DNA of 64,000 nucleotides from NCBI RefSeq assembly GCF_002288925.2, contig NW_022098001.1, forward strand, positions 14,972,527 to 15,036,526, written 5' to 3'. The translations under genes and the position numbers were made by a program. Each line of letters starts with the position of its first letter. Position 1 is the stretch's first letter. Source of the DNA: Delphinapterus leucas. Taxonomy: Eukaryota > Chordata > Mammalia > Artiodactyla > Monodontidae. The notes under the pieces were generated by a model that was not told the DNA's origin, did not search any database, and saw only the letters and a list, made by a program, of their open reading frames with translations. Below, piece after piece: positions 21,471 through 34,114 of this stretch.

Positions 21471-23834
21471 ATTAAGCAAGTTTTAGAAGCACTGTACTCT
21501 CTCTGTTTACTGCTGCCCCAAGCTCTCGCCTGTTGTGTGGTAGATCATCATACCCTTGGGACCAAGCAGGCGTCAGGAGCCAGGAAGGCTATTTCTTTGA
21601 GCCCTGCCTGGCTCATCAATAACTCTCCTGGCACCCCCTTTCTTGAAATTCAGGGGTTTGTTTTGGCTTTAATTTTTTTTTTATACAAATGTTGTCACTT
21701 CTTCATTATGGCTGATTCTTTTTCATTCTTAGTACATGACTTATTTTTAACCAGCAAGGGTATCATCTGGAAAACTAATGTGCACTTTTTCCTCATCACT
21801 GATGATTGGTGTAAATGTTAAATATCCCCAGTCTCAATTCCTTTCCTTCGGCACTTTATCTCTGCTTCCAGGTGGAATCTAAATCAGGGGGTTTGACCTT
21901 TTGAGCAGTTGTATGCAGAAGAGCGATTGTGGCATGAGCATATGTTTTCAGCTTACCTGAGGAGTAAGTTGCCCAGATGGGCCCGAGGTAATCCCAAGAG
22001 GCCGTGAGGGTCTCTTGACTTGGCTTTGCAGGCCTGCCATGTCATGAAAGACAGTATATGTGGTTTGACAAGGCTCGTCCTTGATTCAACTCTGCTGATT
22101 ATCATTTGCAAATTTAGCATCGTCCATTTCTAATTTTATCCCTGGAAAACTTGGTTCAGTGTTTTTCCTGGTGTGAAAGTTAAGCAGACTGATTGATGGC
22201 AGGCTGATTCTTCCATTCAGTAAGTGTTTCAGGAGCACTGACACCCTCTCCTAGGAGGGTGACTCCCAAGAGACTGACACTGGTCTCGCTGCCCAGGTCA
22301 GATGAATTCAAATCCATCCCTCCCATGGCTGCTCCCAGAGTTAACTTTCTACAACACAAATCCCCGCCCTTGTCAGTCTTGCACTCACCACCTTTCTCTG
22401 CTCATCAAGGATAAAGTCCCAACTCCTTAGCTTGATGTGTATCTTCTCTGTCATCTCTCTCTTCTCTCAGCTTCACATGTTCTGTTCTGGTAACACAGGC
22501 TGCTCCACCTCTGCAGATATACCATCTCATTTCTTTACCCCTCACCTCTGGTGACCACATGAAGGGATGGAAAAGCCAGGGAGGGGACTTAGGACCTGAT
22601 GGTAAGAATGGGGGGTGTGCATCCTCTGCCTGAGCACGTAGAATGATGTGCTGCCTGTCTGAGCTTGGGTGTGGCTGGACCCACAAGGAACAGAGTGCTG
22701 TGTCCTTTATCCACGCGGCAGGCTTGCTCTGGGGGCCGCTGCCTTCCTGCTCCATCAACCAGATCTCGGTTTGACACCCCTGCCCTTATCCCCTGAGATG
22801 ATGAATGGGTCCCTGGGAGTCAGATGCTCCAGCTTGCACACACCTCCTCACAACCCCCCAGGTGAGCGGCCCTTTCAGACCATGTGGTAGTGATCAACAG
22901 GTCATCATGGGGTTGTGCCCTGCGGGCAGTGGGTGCTTATCTCTATGAAAAACCTCATTTTTACATTGTAGTTAGCTTACAAGATTTTATATCCTGTATT
23001 TTAACAAAAGTCAATTGATTCTTATTTTCTACCTCAAATGACCTTGAGTCTTCATACTTAATTCTTTCTCTTCCATATGGGCAAACTTTCTATTATACTT
23101 TCTTTTGAACTAGAAATTGGGTTGTGATGTTGTGTGTGTTTGTGTGTACGTGGAGGAGAGGGTTTCTAGAGAGTGGGGATTTTCTCCAGAATCTCTTTCC
23201 CACTGGAGTCTGCAAGGGCTTGAGAAGGACCAAGGCCTTCTCATTTTTATCTATCCTAATGGATATACTATGGGCACTGCATGTCAGGGAAGTGATGAGA
23301 AGCAAAGAAGAATATAACACAATTCCTCTCCTCAGAGAGCTCATGGTCAATAAGGATCTAGAATATATAACCAAACAATTAGAATCCTGAGTTAAGTGTG
23401 ATGAGATTACAGAGGACATGGAGCTCACCCATTTGGGGATAGAGAGGAAGGTCCAGGGAAGCCAATATGGTGAGGACAGCATTGAGCCAATTTTTGACTG
23501 AGTGGGAGAATTTTTTCAGATGTTGGGGAAGGGCAGGCCAAGCTAATGCAATCACGTGTCAATTTTTCTCTTCATGAAAGGATACTACCATTTTTGTTTA
23601 ACTGATGAGAAACTGATATAAACTCAAGTTAAAGAGCTGACAGCTCACCAGGAGATCCTGGGTCCTCCAGGCCTGGAAGAGTGAATAAAACAGTGCAGTT
23701 CCCATAATCTATAATGTGCCTTTTGGGCTTTACTTTGGTTCCTTCATCTTTTTGAGGTCATGGGTACCTTTGAGACTCTGACAAAAGCTACATATCCTCC
23801 CCCTACCAAAAGATTCACATATGAACATATGTAT

Positions 23835-24233
23835 TGTTAAACAACAAAAATCCAATTGAGTAAATTTAAGGATCAAATTGGCTTTATTAAATACTTCATA
23901 AATCAAGTGTCATCCGACTTAGCAAATAGAAAGAAGCTACACCAAGCTGTAGAAAAGAAAAGATTTTTTAAAGGTAGAAAGGGGGCAGACAAAGGAAATT
24001 ATTAGCAAAGAATGCATTGTTTCAGACAAGGTTGCCCCCCTAAGGGGAACAAAAGGGCCTATGGGGTGGATTACCTCACTAGTGCTGACCAGATAATTCA
24101 AGACTGACTGGTTAAAGGTTGCATTCCTGGAGCAGGGATTGAAACTGCAATAGGTTAGTTATTAAGTTTTGATTTGCTTACATGGGGTTTAGCACAAGTG
24201 ACTCCATTTTGGGCCTGCTGTTTCTTTTTAACA
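23835..24233 (-). repeat. ERV-like element, 3' LTR
   Basis: 399 bp, TG...CA borders. Shares long stretches with the right LTR, for example AAGGAAATTATTAGCAAAGA and CATGGGGTTTAGCACAAGTG. On the minus strand it contains AATAAA (plus-strand TTTATT at 23883-23888), a possible LTR polyadenylation signal. Confidence 0.85.
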
Positions 24234-24234
24234 A

Positions 24235-24246
24235 TTTTCCCCTTTT
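24235..24246 (-). other. Polypurine tract next to the 3' LTR
   Basis: On the minus strand AAAAGGGGAAAA lies immediately before the LTR, the usual position and makeup of the plus-strand primer of retroviral elements. Confidence 0.75.
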
Positions 24247-24520
24247 GATCAGACTCTCAGCTTATCTGAGAGATGTGATCAAAATGTAAGGCATTAAATG
24301 CCACTATCACATACCTCTCTGTAGTTCTCTCAGCTTCTGTTGATCCTCTGTGTGGTACTCACAAGTCATAATGTTTTTTTGCTTAATCTCTGTGATAGTC
24401 ACAGGCATCAGCTTCAGGTTCACAATTTTTAAGTTGGTCATTCTCTTTGTCTCTTTTCTGATGTTCTAGTCTTAGGGAGACTTGATAGTTAGCAGTTGTG
24501 AGCATGCATTTAATGCTTTT

Positions 24521-24717
24521 TTTTTGCAGTACGCGGGTCTCTCACTGTTGTGGCCTCTCCCGTTGCGGAGCATAGGCTCTGGATGCGCAGGCTCAGCAGC
24601 CATGGCTCACGGGTCCAGCCACTCTGCGGCATGCGGGATCTTCCCGGCCCGGGGCACGAACCCGTGTCCCCTGCATCGGCAGGCGGACTCTCAACCACTG
24701 CGCCACCAGAGAAGCCC
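24521..24717 (-). repeat. CHR-type SINE inside the ERV-like element
   Basis: Reverse-oriented copy with a perfect 16-bp target duplication (TGCATTTAATGCTTTT) at 24505-24520 and 24718-24733. Confidence 0.93.
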
Positions 24718-26757
24718 TGCATTTAATGCTTTTGAGAGAATACAGCACATGAGGGAGAGTACTCTGATTCTAACAAGCAGGATAATTCCCAATGTCTGGA
24801 GTGCACTTTGGAGCCATGGTCCCCAAGACCCAAACCAATCAAATCAAATAAGTCAAAGAAAGACTCCATGGCAGAAGTCACTCTTTTAAGCCAAGAGAAG
24901 TGGCTTGCTCAGTGATCTTATGGAACTGAATTTCAGCTTCCCCAGAAGTGTTACTCCAGGTGCAGCAGGTGGTATTGGCCACAGTGCAGACACCTCCTTG
25001 CTCAGCTAAAAGAGAATCAAGGGCTATATTATTATCAAGAACAACTTGGGCCAGAAAGCCTAAAGATTTTTTTGTTGGACAGCTATTGCTCTAACAGAGG
25101 ATTTTTCAATATGTTTCAATATTTTCAAGAGTTAAGGAAACATTCCTGGTCTAGTCTCATTTACATATACTCTTTTTTTTTTTCTCTCATTTACATATAT
25201 TCTTAACTGGGGAAGTATGGCCCTGCTAAAGGAAGTGAATCCTGAGTCATGAATACCTCTTGATAATTCCTTTCTAACTCAATGACGTAAATCCAGGGGA
25301 GTCAACCAATGAGGTGTCTCAGTTTGTTTGTGAACATTTAGGGGAACAGTTAGATAACCTAAGAGACATTGCCTGATATGTACCAGCCGTCTAGGTACAT
25401 AAGAAGAATGACAATCACTACAGGCAAAGATAAATCCTGTCGGGACACAAATCACTTCCACCAAGGCGGCACTGTTAATAGATTCACTTGCAGGGATAGT
25501 TGCATTTGCCTGTTCAAGCTAGATGTCAGTTAGGTTTTCTCCTAGCCTGAAATAGTAGTTGTTTTAAATTTCAGAGGTTACCTCCCTTAGCAGTGGTCTG
25601 GAAGATACAGATGATGGTGTTACCTTTCCAGGCCAATGCCAGAGTAAAAGAAAGGGAAAGAAAAAAAAAAGTTTCTTGTTGTTCAGTTGAAGTACGAAGT
25701 CTTGATGTGGTGTCTTGGAAGGAAGCATCTACCTCAGTGTCAGCTACTTCTCTTCCCAGTCAATTTGATTTGGAGATTTCCAGCATTTGTATAAGACCAG
25801 ATGTCAGGTGGAGTCTTCTTCAGCTGTGAGATGTGTATCCAAGGTTTAAGACCCTGAAGTTTGGCTGCCATCTGGGTAGTGAGGAGGACCTGGTATAGTC
25901 CCTTGCAAGGAGATTCAAGGGCAGTCTTTGTTCTTAGTGCTTCCAATTCAGAAGGGTGGGAGAAAACTGGAAACATTAGTTTGGAAAGTTGTAGCCAGAT
26001 ATTTGAGGAAAGTAGAAAAATTCAGGATCCAGTCCAGTTTACAGGTATATAACAGACCCTTAAAGATAATTAGCAGGATTAGAATCTAATATAGATAAAG
26101 GTACAAACATAATTTATTAAGCAGTTAATAAATTTAAGTAGTTATTCCTGCTTTTTTAAAAAAATCTTTTTAAGGATAATCCTAGTAAAACTTAATTTGT
26201 TTGCATTAAATTTGCCTTGATTATTTACATAAGTGCAGCAAGAATAGTGATTGACTATATAAGCTCTTTTTAAGATTGCTTTGCTGGAACCTTGGAAGCA
26301 AGGTACTCTCTGAGTCTATGTATATCTCTCTCAAATGTGACAATTCAGTCCAAGCCTTGGTAATATGGTCAATGTTTCCAGTTGTGTTCCATTACAGGAG
26401 AACAGATTCTTATTGAACTTATGTGAATGACTACCTATATTGCCATGAAAAGAATACATTAAGAGTTTCTAAATTCTGGAGAGATCATGTAGAAAAAAAT
26501 GTCATTTTTGTTTACAAAGGTATAGTGTATCAATTGCTGTAAGTCATAGATTGCTTAAGTGAAAAGATTTCTTTAAATCTGGAAAACCAAAGCATTAAGG
26601 AACCAGCAGTGTTTTAAAAGTCATACAAATTATAATCAATTCCTCCTCATTTTATTTAATCCAATGTAATTATTACTTTGCTCTGTTTGAATCTAGTTTT
26701 TCCACTAGTTCTGGAAATTCTTACTCAGTTTAGTTTTATGATCTTAAAATGATCAGA

Positions 26758-26951
26758 GGGCTTCCCTGGTGGCGCAGCGGTTGGGAGTCCGCCTGCCGAT
26801 GCAGGGAACGCGGGTTCGTGCCCCGGTCCGGGAAGATCCCACATGTCACGGAGCGGCTGGGCCCGTGAGCCATGGCCGCTGAGCCTGCGCGTCCACAACG
26901 GAAGAGGCCACAACAGTGAGAGGCCCGCGTACCGCAAAAAAAAAACACAAC
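26758..26951 (+). repeat. CHR-type SINE with internal deletion
   Basis: Forward copy with a perfect 12-bp target duplication (AAAATGATCAGA) at 26746-26757 and 26952-26963. It lacks about 15 bases (the GGAGCCTGTGCTCCG phrase) seen in most copies. Confidence 0.92.
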
Positions 26952-29906
26952 AAAATGATCAGAAACCTGTATTCTAGAATACCTGTCAGAGTCCTTCTTA
27001 TGGATTTCTCTGAAGATGAAGCAATTTTGTAGGAACGTTTTCGCAAAAGCATCAGAATAAAAAAATTAACTATCTGTAAATGACAAAATCCTTAAAATGC
27101 CCATTATTAAAGATCTGATGAGAATTCATTATAATGGAATTGACAAGGAAATTTGGTTATTTTTGTAATATGTAATGTTTAAGATAATAATTACAATTAT
27201 GACTGATAACATCATACCAGGAAATAATAGATTTCCAGGAATTTTATCCCATTTCTGTAACACTTATAACATGTATCTATACAAATATAACATAAAGAAG
27301 GCTCAGTATTACTTGTTTGATGATTTTTCCCATGTAATTTAACATATCAAATAAGCCTAATTAGTGTAACATCTCTCTTTTTATAAGGAGAAAGAACAAA
27401 TCTTTTCTGATTTTTCCAAAGGCCCTATGGAAAATCCCAAAGTTATTTCCAGGTCAAAAAGACTTCACTTAGAATTTGATTTGGGGAAGTTTGCCAAAAA
27501 ATTCAAAAGGTTTTGGACACTTGGCTAAAAAGGATCACAGATCATTATGAAACAATACTTAATTATCCACTTAATTATCCAAAATGACAATAAAAGATTT
27601 CAAGAGCAAATGCAATAAGTTACATACTTCTGAGCCAAACTTTGCTCTTTTAATGTTGAGAAGACTCAGTTTACTTAAGTAATCAAAGACCTGATAATAA
27701 AGATATAAAACACAAAAAATTATTTTGATAAAACACAAAATCTTTGCTTTCCAGGCAGGTTATTTTACAGATAAAGAAAAAACTTTGTTTAAATTTCTTA
27801 TTAAGAGTAGATCTCATTTATTAGTAAATCTAATAAAACTTGGTCCTTTTAACAGAGGAAAGAAAATTAAGTTTTAGTTTTACATAAGTATACTACTGGT
27901 ATTAAAGCTTATTTTAAAACACTTATAATAACAATTTAATTTTTAGTCAACTTGACCACACAAGATTTCCTCATTTTCCCTCTCTTTTTCTGTTTCTCTC
28001 TTTCATTCTTCTTAACTTCCTATATCCATAGTTTGTCCTTTTTTTTCTTCCCATTTTGAAATAACTAGTTTTACTTTAGAGCAAAATCACTTTTATTTCC
28101 CTCAACAAAATGTATCTCCATACTTCATACCCTTTTAACAAAAAAAAAAAAAACCTCCAAAACAAAAAACATATCCAATTTTCCTTGCATACAGAGTTGT
28201 TTCTTATTATTTTTAATTGCATATATTAGAATTCTTAACCCTTAGAAACCTTAATTTATAGTGAAAACTTAGTAAGCAGTTGTGAACTATTCCACTAGCA
28301 TTCTTTAGATTAGCAAATTTGTGAATACATTTCATAATTTTTAGAAATACATGCTTCTTCATAGTAAAATTTTTAATGTGGCACAAACCATATATACTAA
28401 TAGAGCCAAATATCTTTAGTTCCTCTGCAAAAGGAAACCAAAAGTAGGTAAAAATCTACGTTCAGTAATTAATGTTTTAGTATTTTATATTATTTAGAAG
28501 TGATCTAGATATTCAATGAACTTCTAACATTTAATTTAGCAAAATGCTAAGGGTGTAAGTTATTAAAGAGAGACTAAGTACACATACCATAAAATATAAT
28601 TATTGCAGAAAAAAGTTTACCTAAAAACTCTTATCCCACTTACATCTATCTAAATCACTTGCTCCCAACTATTATGTTTAGATTACCCATGAAAACTTCA
28701 TGAGACATTAGACAAAGTCAGCCATCACCCCAAGCTTTTTTTTTTTTTTAATTTTTTGCTGACAAATTTTGTAACAGAGATAACATGGACTTATTTGACT
28801 AATAAACCCATGTAGCATAAAATTTGTGTGCCTGTATTATATTCAGTGTAATTCTAGACACATTCTATTTTAAGTAAACCAGCAACTTTAAATTAACTTT
28901 GATATAAAATATTTTCCCAGGATATATAAAACTGAAAAACATTTGGATTAGCCTCTATTATATTTTTGAGACTTTCTATGAAGACTAAATTTATATAAAT
29001 GCTTGTTTGTTTAAGCCAGCTAAATAGAACTCTTTTGTAAATGAGTTTTAGCAATACCATACATCTGCAACACACGTATATGTAGACACACACGAACATA
29101 CAGATGGATGGAGAGACCTTATCACATCTGTTTTACTAGTTATTAAAAGAGTTGAATTTAAGTTGCTTTTTTTGGTCCTAAATTTCAAATGACCTTTCCC
29201 CTTTTTGTTTTTCTTCTGATAAAACTTACCTCCCTGAAGTTTGTACTTTAACATTTACATCTCAGAGGCACAGGGAAAGAATGCAAGTTATAAGCCTTTT
29301 AAGATAAAATAGGGGCGGTTTGGAGATTGGTAAAAGGAATAGGTGAACTTTGAATCGCCTCTAGAGCTGCATATCTAGTTTTGCAAAGATTTGTAAGATG
29401 AAAAGAATTGCTCTTGATTCCTCAAGGAATTGGTTTGAAACCTAAATGACATTATCAATAGCTTGTCAGTTTTCAGCCTGTTTAAATGGTAAATGTTTCT
29501 GGCAGTGTTAAGGAACTCCATGGACCCAAGAGGTATCCTCAAAGAGGGTGCAAAGGTTACTACCTTTCCAGGATCCAGAGTTACTCCCAAAGATAGCGAA
29601 AGGAAAAAACTGACAGCCTGCTTGCCCTAGGTAGGCAGAAAGCCAAGCTAAGCTCTTATTTTATTAATAAAAGGTAACTAATTAATAGTTTCTTCAGAGT
29701 GGAGAGGCAATTCAGACAGAAGATTACCAGAATGAATATTCAAATAAAGGAGGATGGAGGGGAGCAGTAGGAATTATGTCAGTCCTATAGTCTTTTTGGG
29801 GCACTTTTTATTAGCCTTTTGCAATGAAATTTTCAATGACACTATTTTGGAAATTTTAAGTCTTTTGGAGGCTTCTGCATGCCCATTAATTTTAAGTGCA
29901 ATTCTT

Positions 29907-30109
29907 TTTTTTTTTTTTCGGTACGCGGGCCTCTCACTGTTGTGGCCTCTCCCGCTGCGGAGCACAGGCTCCGGACGTGCAGGCTCAACGGCCATGGCTC
30001 ACGGGCCCAGCCGCTCCGCGGCACGTGGGATCTTCCCGGACCAGAGCATGAACCCGTGTCCCCTGTATCGGCAGGTGGACTCTTAACCACTGCGCCACCA
30101 GGGAAGCCC
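29907..30109 (-). repeat. CHR-type SINE inside the ERV-like element
   Basis: Reverse-oriented copy. Target duplication TAAGTGCAATTCTT at 29893-29906 against 30110-30123, one mismatch. Confidence 0.92.
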
Positions 30110-31082
30110 TAAGTGCAACTCTTAAATGCTTTTATCTAATTGGAACGTTTGCTAGGACCCTTAGCAGCAAATGGAGTTCAACTTCCATTACTTTCTGTTC
30201 AGCCATATTTGGGACCTCAGACTGATGGTTACCAAGCCAAGTTCTTATGCACAAAATTCTAGGTTGTCTTTAGTAAAATTTTGGCCATTTTTTGGTAGGT
30301 ATTTATAGCTCCTGAGACATAGTTTTTAGACATAAAATAAGCAGGCATGCTGGAAGGTGGTGCACTCAACTCCTTAGAGTTTATGGATCCCATTAGCTAT
30401 GCTGAACTAATACCTAAAAGGGCTGTGCCACTGACTTCGGGATTGTGCATTGTTTTACCATGTATTGTACCTTGTTGCACAGAAATTTTCTTTAGGTTGG
30501 CAGGTGGTCTGTATCAGTCTAACCTGTTCTATGACCAACTTATCCTAATACAGGAGTCTTTGAGTTAGGTGGTGAGCATTCTAACAGCCCTTAAATGCTC
30601 CATCTGTACCCACCAAATTTTGCAGCTCTTTTTTTGGCTTCTGAGTTCTCTGCTAGCAATAGCCCTTATCTACACAAAATAAGACAAACAAACATGTACA
30701 CCTTAACACACCAGAGGTAACCAAGAGAAGGTTGTGCACACCATCAGCAATTCCCAGCATGGATTAAGTCAACGGACTCCAGTAAATGGGGACTGTGGAC
30801 TGGAACTAGGGAAAGGGATGCTATACAACCGAGGGGAACTTCAGACAGAACCAAGGCCTAGGGACTCAGATTCTGCATGGAACCATCAGCCAGCTCAAGT
30901 TGACCCACTGAGCCCTGGACTGGAAAGCCAAGTGGATCAGGAGCTAAACACAAACAGAGTGGAGCTCAGAGGGGTTTACCCCCAGCTCTTGGAAATGGCA
31001 AGAAGGACAGTGAACTTACAGTTTTTGAGGGGTACCACACCTGTGTTTCTCATTGTCCTCAAAGCTGTTGTAAGTCTCCTTC

Positions 31083-31101
31083 AATCCCACCACTGCCACC
31101 A
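31083..31101 (-). other. Primer-binding site complementary to tRNA-Leu
   Basis: On the minus strand, four bases after the LTR end, TGGTGGCAGTGGTGGGATT reads as the complement of the 3' end of tRNA-Leu (acceptor end CCGCTGCCACCA, recalled from memory) with one change. This sets the element's orientation and points to the ERV-L group. Confidence 0.78.
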
Positions 31102-31105
31102 AATT

Positions 31106-31498
31106 TGTTAACAAAAATTCAACTGAGGAAATTTAAGGATCCAATTGGCTTTAGTAAACAATTAATGGATTGGGCATTAGCAATCTAGCAAGTAGAAAGA
31201 ACCTCCGCCAAGATGTAGAAAAGGAGAGGTTATTAAAGACAGAAAGGAGGCGGAAAAAGGAAATTATTAGCAAAGAATGCATTGTTTCAGGCAAGGTTGC
31301 CCTCCTAAAGGGAACAAAAGGGCCTATTGGGCAGATTACCTCACTAGTTCTGATGAGGTAATTCCAGGTTGATTGGTAAAAGGTTGCATTTCTGGGCAGG
31401 GGTTGAGACTGTAATTAGGTTAGGTATTAAGTTTTGGTTTGTTGACATGGGGTTTAGCACAAGTGGCCCCATTTTGGGCCTCCTGTTTCTTTTTAACA
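31106..31498 (-). repeat. ERV-like element, 5' LTR
   Basis: 393 bp, TG...CA borders, partner of 23835-24233. The two differ by many substitutions and small indels, so the insertion is old. Confidence 0.85.
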
Positions 31499-32585
31499 AT
31501 GCAATATTTAGATTTTGGTTTCTGGGAGTTCATGGATCCCAGGAAACCCTTTCTTCCCCCTTTAGAAGCCCTACTTTAGGGTCTGTCTCACTCCTCAGCA
31601 GGTCTCTAGGATTAGGATTTTTTCCCCATAGAATTATGGATTCTGCCTTGAGAGGAACCTTAAAAGAATGTAAACCAATTGTTTGGGTGATATTTTAAAA
31701 AAAGAAACAATTGCTTAAATGATACTTAAGTCCTTTTATGCTAGCCTGACATGTATTGTTTAAGCCTATTCTTTTTTTTTTTTTGCGGTACACGGGCCTC
31801 CCCCGTCGCGGAGCACAGGCTCCGGACGCGCAGGCTCAGCGGCCATGGCTCACAGGCCCAGCCACTCCGTGGCATGTGGGATCTTCCTGGACCGGGGCAC
31901 GAACCCGTGTCCCCTGCATCGGCAGGCGGACTCTCAACCACTGCGCCACCAGGGAAGCCCTGTTTAAGCCTATTCTTGAAAGCTTCCAGAGTTAGGAACT
32001 TGCTTTTTGAAGCAACTCTTTCTGTCTTGGGTAGCCCTAACCATTAAATTCTTCCTCAAACTAAACCAAAATTAGTTTCTTGATTTTCATTCCTGGTCCT
32101 GTCTGACATGGCTTGAACCAGAGCAGACCATCTATCTCTTGATTGTGTCTGCTAAACTCTCCCACCCTCCATGAGTTTAAAGTCTTTTATTTTGAGGTTT
32201 AAGTCCTGAGGTTTCTGGGAAATCATCCTCCACCAATGTGAAAATCTCTGCATAAGCACTTCCCAGTGACTTCTGAGAACCATCTTGAGAGAATCAGTAA
32301 GTTTCTGCTGAATGAATGAATTACTCAAGGGTTAATAAATTTGAGGAGTGCTGCATTGATTTCCTCTTCTAGGAGAGTCAGAACACACATTAGCATATTA
32401 AAAGTCCTGAGAAGTCCTGCAGCAAAAACTTTTCCATGGCTCTATTATCCTGAAAAGTAAGTTTTTGCTGACACTAGATTAAGAACTGCTGCTCTGTAAG
32501 CGTTTTTTCAAGGAACATAGGGAATGAATCTTAAGAGAGCTAATTATCCCCCAATTAATTTTCCTTCTTTTTTTTCCCTACACAG
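31499..32585. other. Right end of the large CDH17 intron
   Basis: Contains one CHR SINE (31774-31960). The rest is AT-rich intron with a T-rich tract (TTTTTTTTCCC) directly before the acceptor at 32585. Nothing else recognised. Confidence 0.5.
31774..31960 (-). repeat. CHR-type SINE with internal deletion
   Basis: Perfect 17-bp target duplication (TGTTTAAGCCTATTCTT) at 31757-31773 and 31961-31977. It lacks about 16 bases (the TCACTGTTGTGGCCTC phrase), apparently removed between two CCTC repeats. Confidence 0.93.
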
Positions 32586-32830
32586 CCTCTTGATTTTGAA
32601 GCAGTAGATGTTTACAATATTGTGTTCCAAGCAGAAAACCCGGAGCCTCTGGTGCTTGATGTACAGTACAATGCCAGCTCTTCTGCTACATTCAGACTTA
32701 TTGTGACAGATGTGAATGAAGCACCGCAATTTTCCCAACAACTATACCAAGCAAGAGTCAGAGAGGATGTGGCTAAAGGCACTAAAGTGGGCAACGTGAC
32801 TGCCAAGGATCCGGAAGGTCTGGACATAAG
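32586..32830 (+). CDS. CDH17: CDH17 exon encoding end of EC5 and start of EC6
   Basis: A 245-bp exon after TTTCCCTACACAG and before donor GTAGAG. It starts in phase 0 and ends in phase 2. It begins PLDFEAVDVYNIVFQAENP: LDFE is the conserved cadherin LDxE motif and joins cleanly to VKVKK of the previous exon. Later come the linker DVNEAPQF (EC5/EC6 border), REDVAKGTKVGNVTAKDPEG, and sequons NAS and NVT. The reading frame is open throughout. The unusually long upstream intron makes this acceptor worth confirming with transcripts. Confidence 0.94.
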
Positions 32831-33900
32831 GTAGAGGAGAGCAGCGCTGGGCAGGCCTAGCCGTGCGCTGTGACCACAGATGGTGGGGAGGAGGAAGGGC
32901 TGGGAAGGGCAGAGAAGCTGGCCTGACTCCAGGACTCTCCCCTAAGGGAGCAGCCAGCAATCTGAGGCCATGTCCCAGTGCACTTGGTGAATCTGCCCTT
33001 GGTTCTGGCAGGTGCCAGTACCCTGGGGGGCATCAGTGAGAATCCAGGCTCGGGCAAGCGGGAAGCAGGAAGCAGGTCAGATTCCACCCCAACCTGCCTA
33101 CTGCAGGTCCCAGCTGAGAGCTGGTGAGTTCAGGAGTTGGGGTCTAGAGACTGGGCTGTCCAAAGCTAGGCCCTCTGTCTGGACCAGTCGTGGGACCAGG
33201 GTCTGGGGAAGAGTTCCAGCCCCTAAGGCGGACTGGAGTTCTAAACAGAAGAATAAAGCAAAAACCTGACTCAGCAGACTCAGCCACCTGACAAGGTGAA
33301 GGGAATCTTCTCAAAGGGGGTCGTATAGGATCCTCAGCTTTGCAGAGAGCAGGTCTGGGGCAACAAGACTCATTCCAGAACTCAGCCCTGGAGAGATGAG
33401 TACATGGGCTGAGAAGGTTAAACAAGATGTGTAACTCTTTCTACGTTAGCAATTCTCAATCTTTTTTTTTTTTCAGTGCAATAGAACCCACACAGATTTG
33501 CCTTAAATATGTACAATGATAATTAATTTTTCTAAGGTAACATATGTATGTGTATGTATCCATATCTGTATCAATATCTATAACCTTTTTAAGATCATCT
33601 AGTCAATAAGCACACAGATAGGACTTGAACCCGGATCTTTTGCTTCTATTGTAGAACATCAGTCCTACTGTCCATGGCATGACAAATATTTTAGCATGAC
33701 TTAAAACCCATGCATGTGGTTATGAATGACAATTCCTTAAGTGCCTCTAAACATTTAAGGGGAGTTTTGCCTCCCATTGAGCGATCATTTAGGCAATTGG
33801 AATCAGTTCCAAGACCTTTTTCTTATTGTCTGTCTGAGTAAAGATCCCACCTACTGTTTTGCTCTGCAAGCACTTGTCAACTTCATAAAGACAAATATGA

Positions 33901-34114
33901 GGGCTTCCCTGGTGGCGCAGTGCTTGAGAGTCCACCTGCCGATGCAGGGGACACGGGTTCGTGCCCCGGTCCGGGAAGATCCCACATGCCGCGGAGCGGC
34001 TGGGCCCGTGAGCCATGGCCGCTGAGCCTGCGCATCCGGAGCCTGTGCCCCGCAGCGGGAGAGGCCACAACAGTGAGAGGCCTGCATACCGCAAAAAAAA
34101 AAAAAAAAAGAAAA
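33901..34114 (+). repeat. CHR-type SINE
   Basis: A nearly complete forward copy, useful as a reference for the family here. Target duplication ACAAATATGAG at 33891-33901 and 34115-34125 (the final G is shared with the SINE start). Confidence 0.93.

Larger units (their letters stand above)
19956..23834. other. CDH17 intron between the L1 and the ERV-like element
   Basis: Holds MIR (about 20245-20440), an LTR-like remnant (about 20850-21470) and an L2-like stretch (about 22290-22560). A G-rich run lies at 21225-21255. No exon seen. Confidence 0.5.
24234..31105 (-). other. Interior of the ERV-like element
   Basis: 6.9 kb, AT-rich particularly at 26050-29300, with no long frames on either strand. 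The three CHR SINEs inside (24521, 26758, 29907) account for the few GC-rich patches. Beyond the PBS and polypurine tract I can name no domain. The interior may have been replaced or strongly eroded. Confidence 0.55.
23835..31498 (-). mobile_element. Endogenous retrovirus-like element with two LTRs, antisense to CDH17
   Basis: Two alignable LTRs of about 395 bp (23835-24233 and 31106-31498), both beginning TGTTAA and ending TTAACA on the plus strand. The orientation is minus, because the primer-binding site lies beside the right LTR and the polypurine tract beside the left LTR. The interior (24234-31105) is AT-rich and holds three younger CHR SINEs. I recognise no gag, pol or env reading frame. 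No clear target-site duplication. Class: tRNA-Leu primed, so ERV-L-like by inference. Ancient and non-coding as seen here. Confidence 0.82.
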
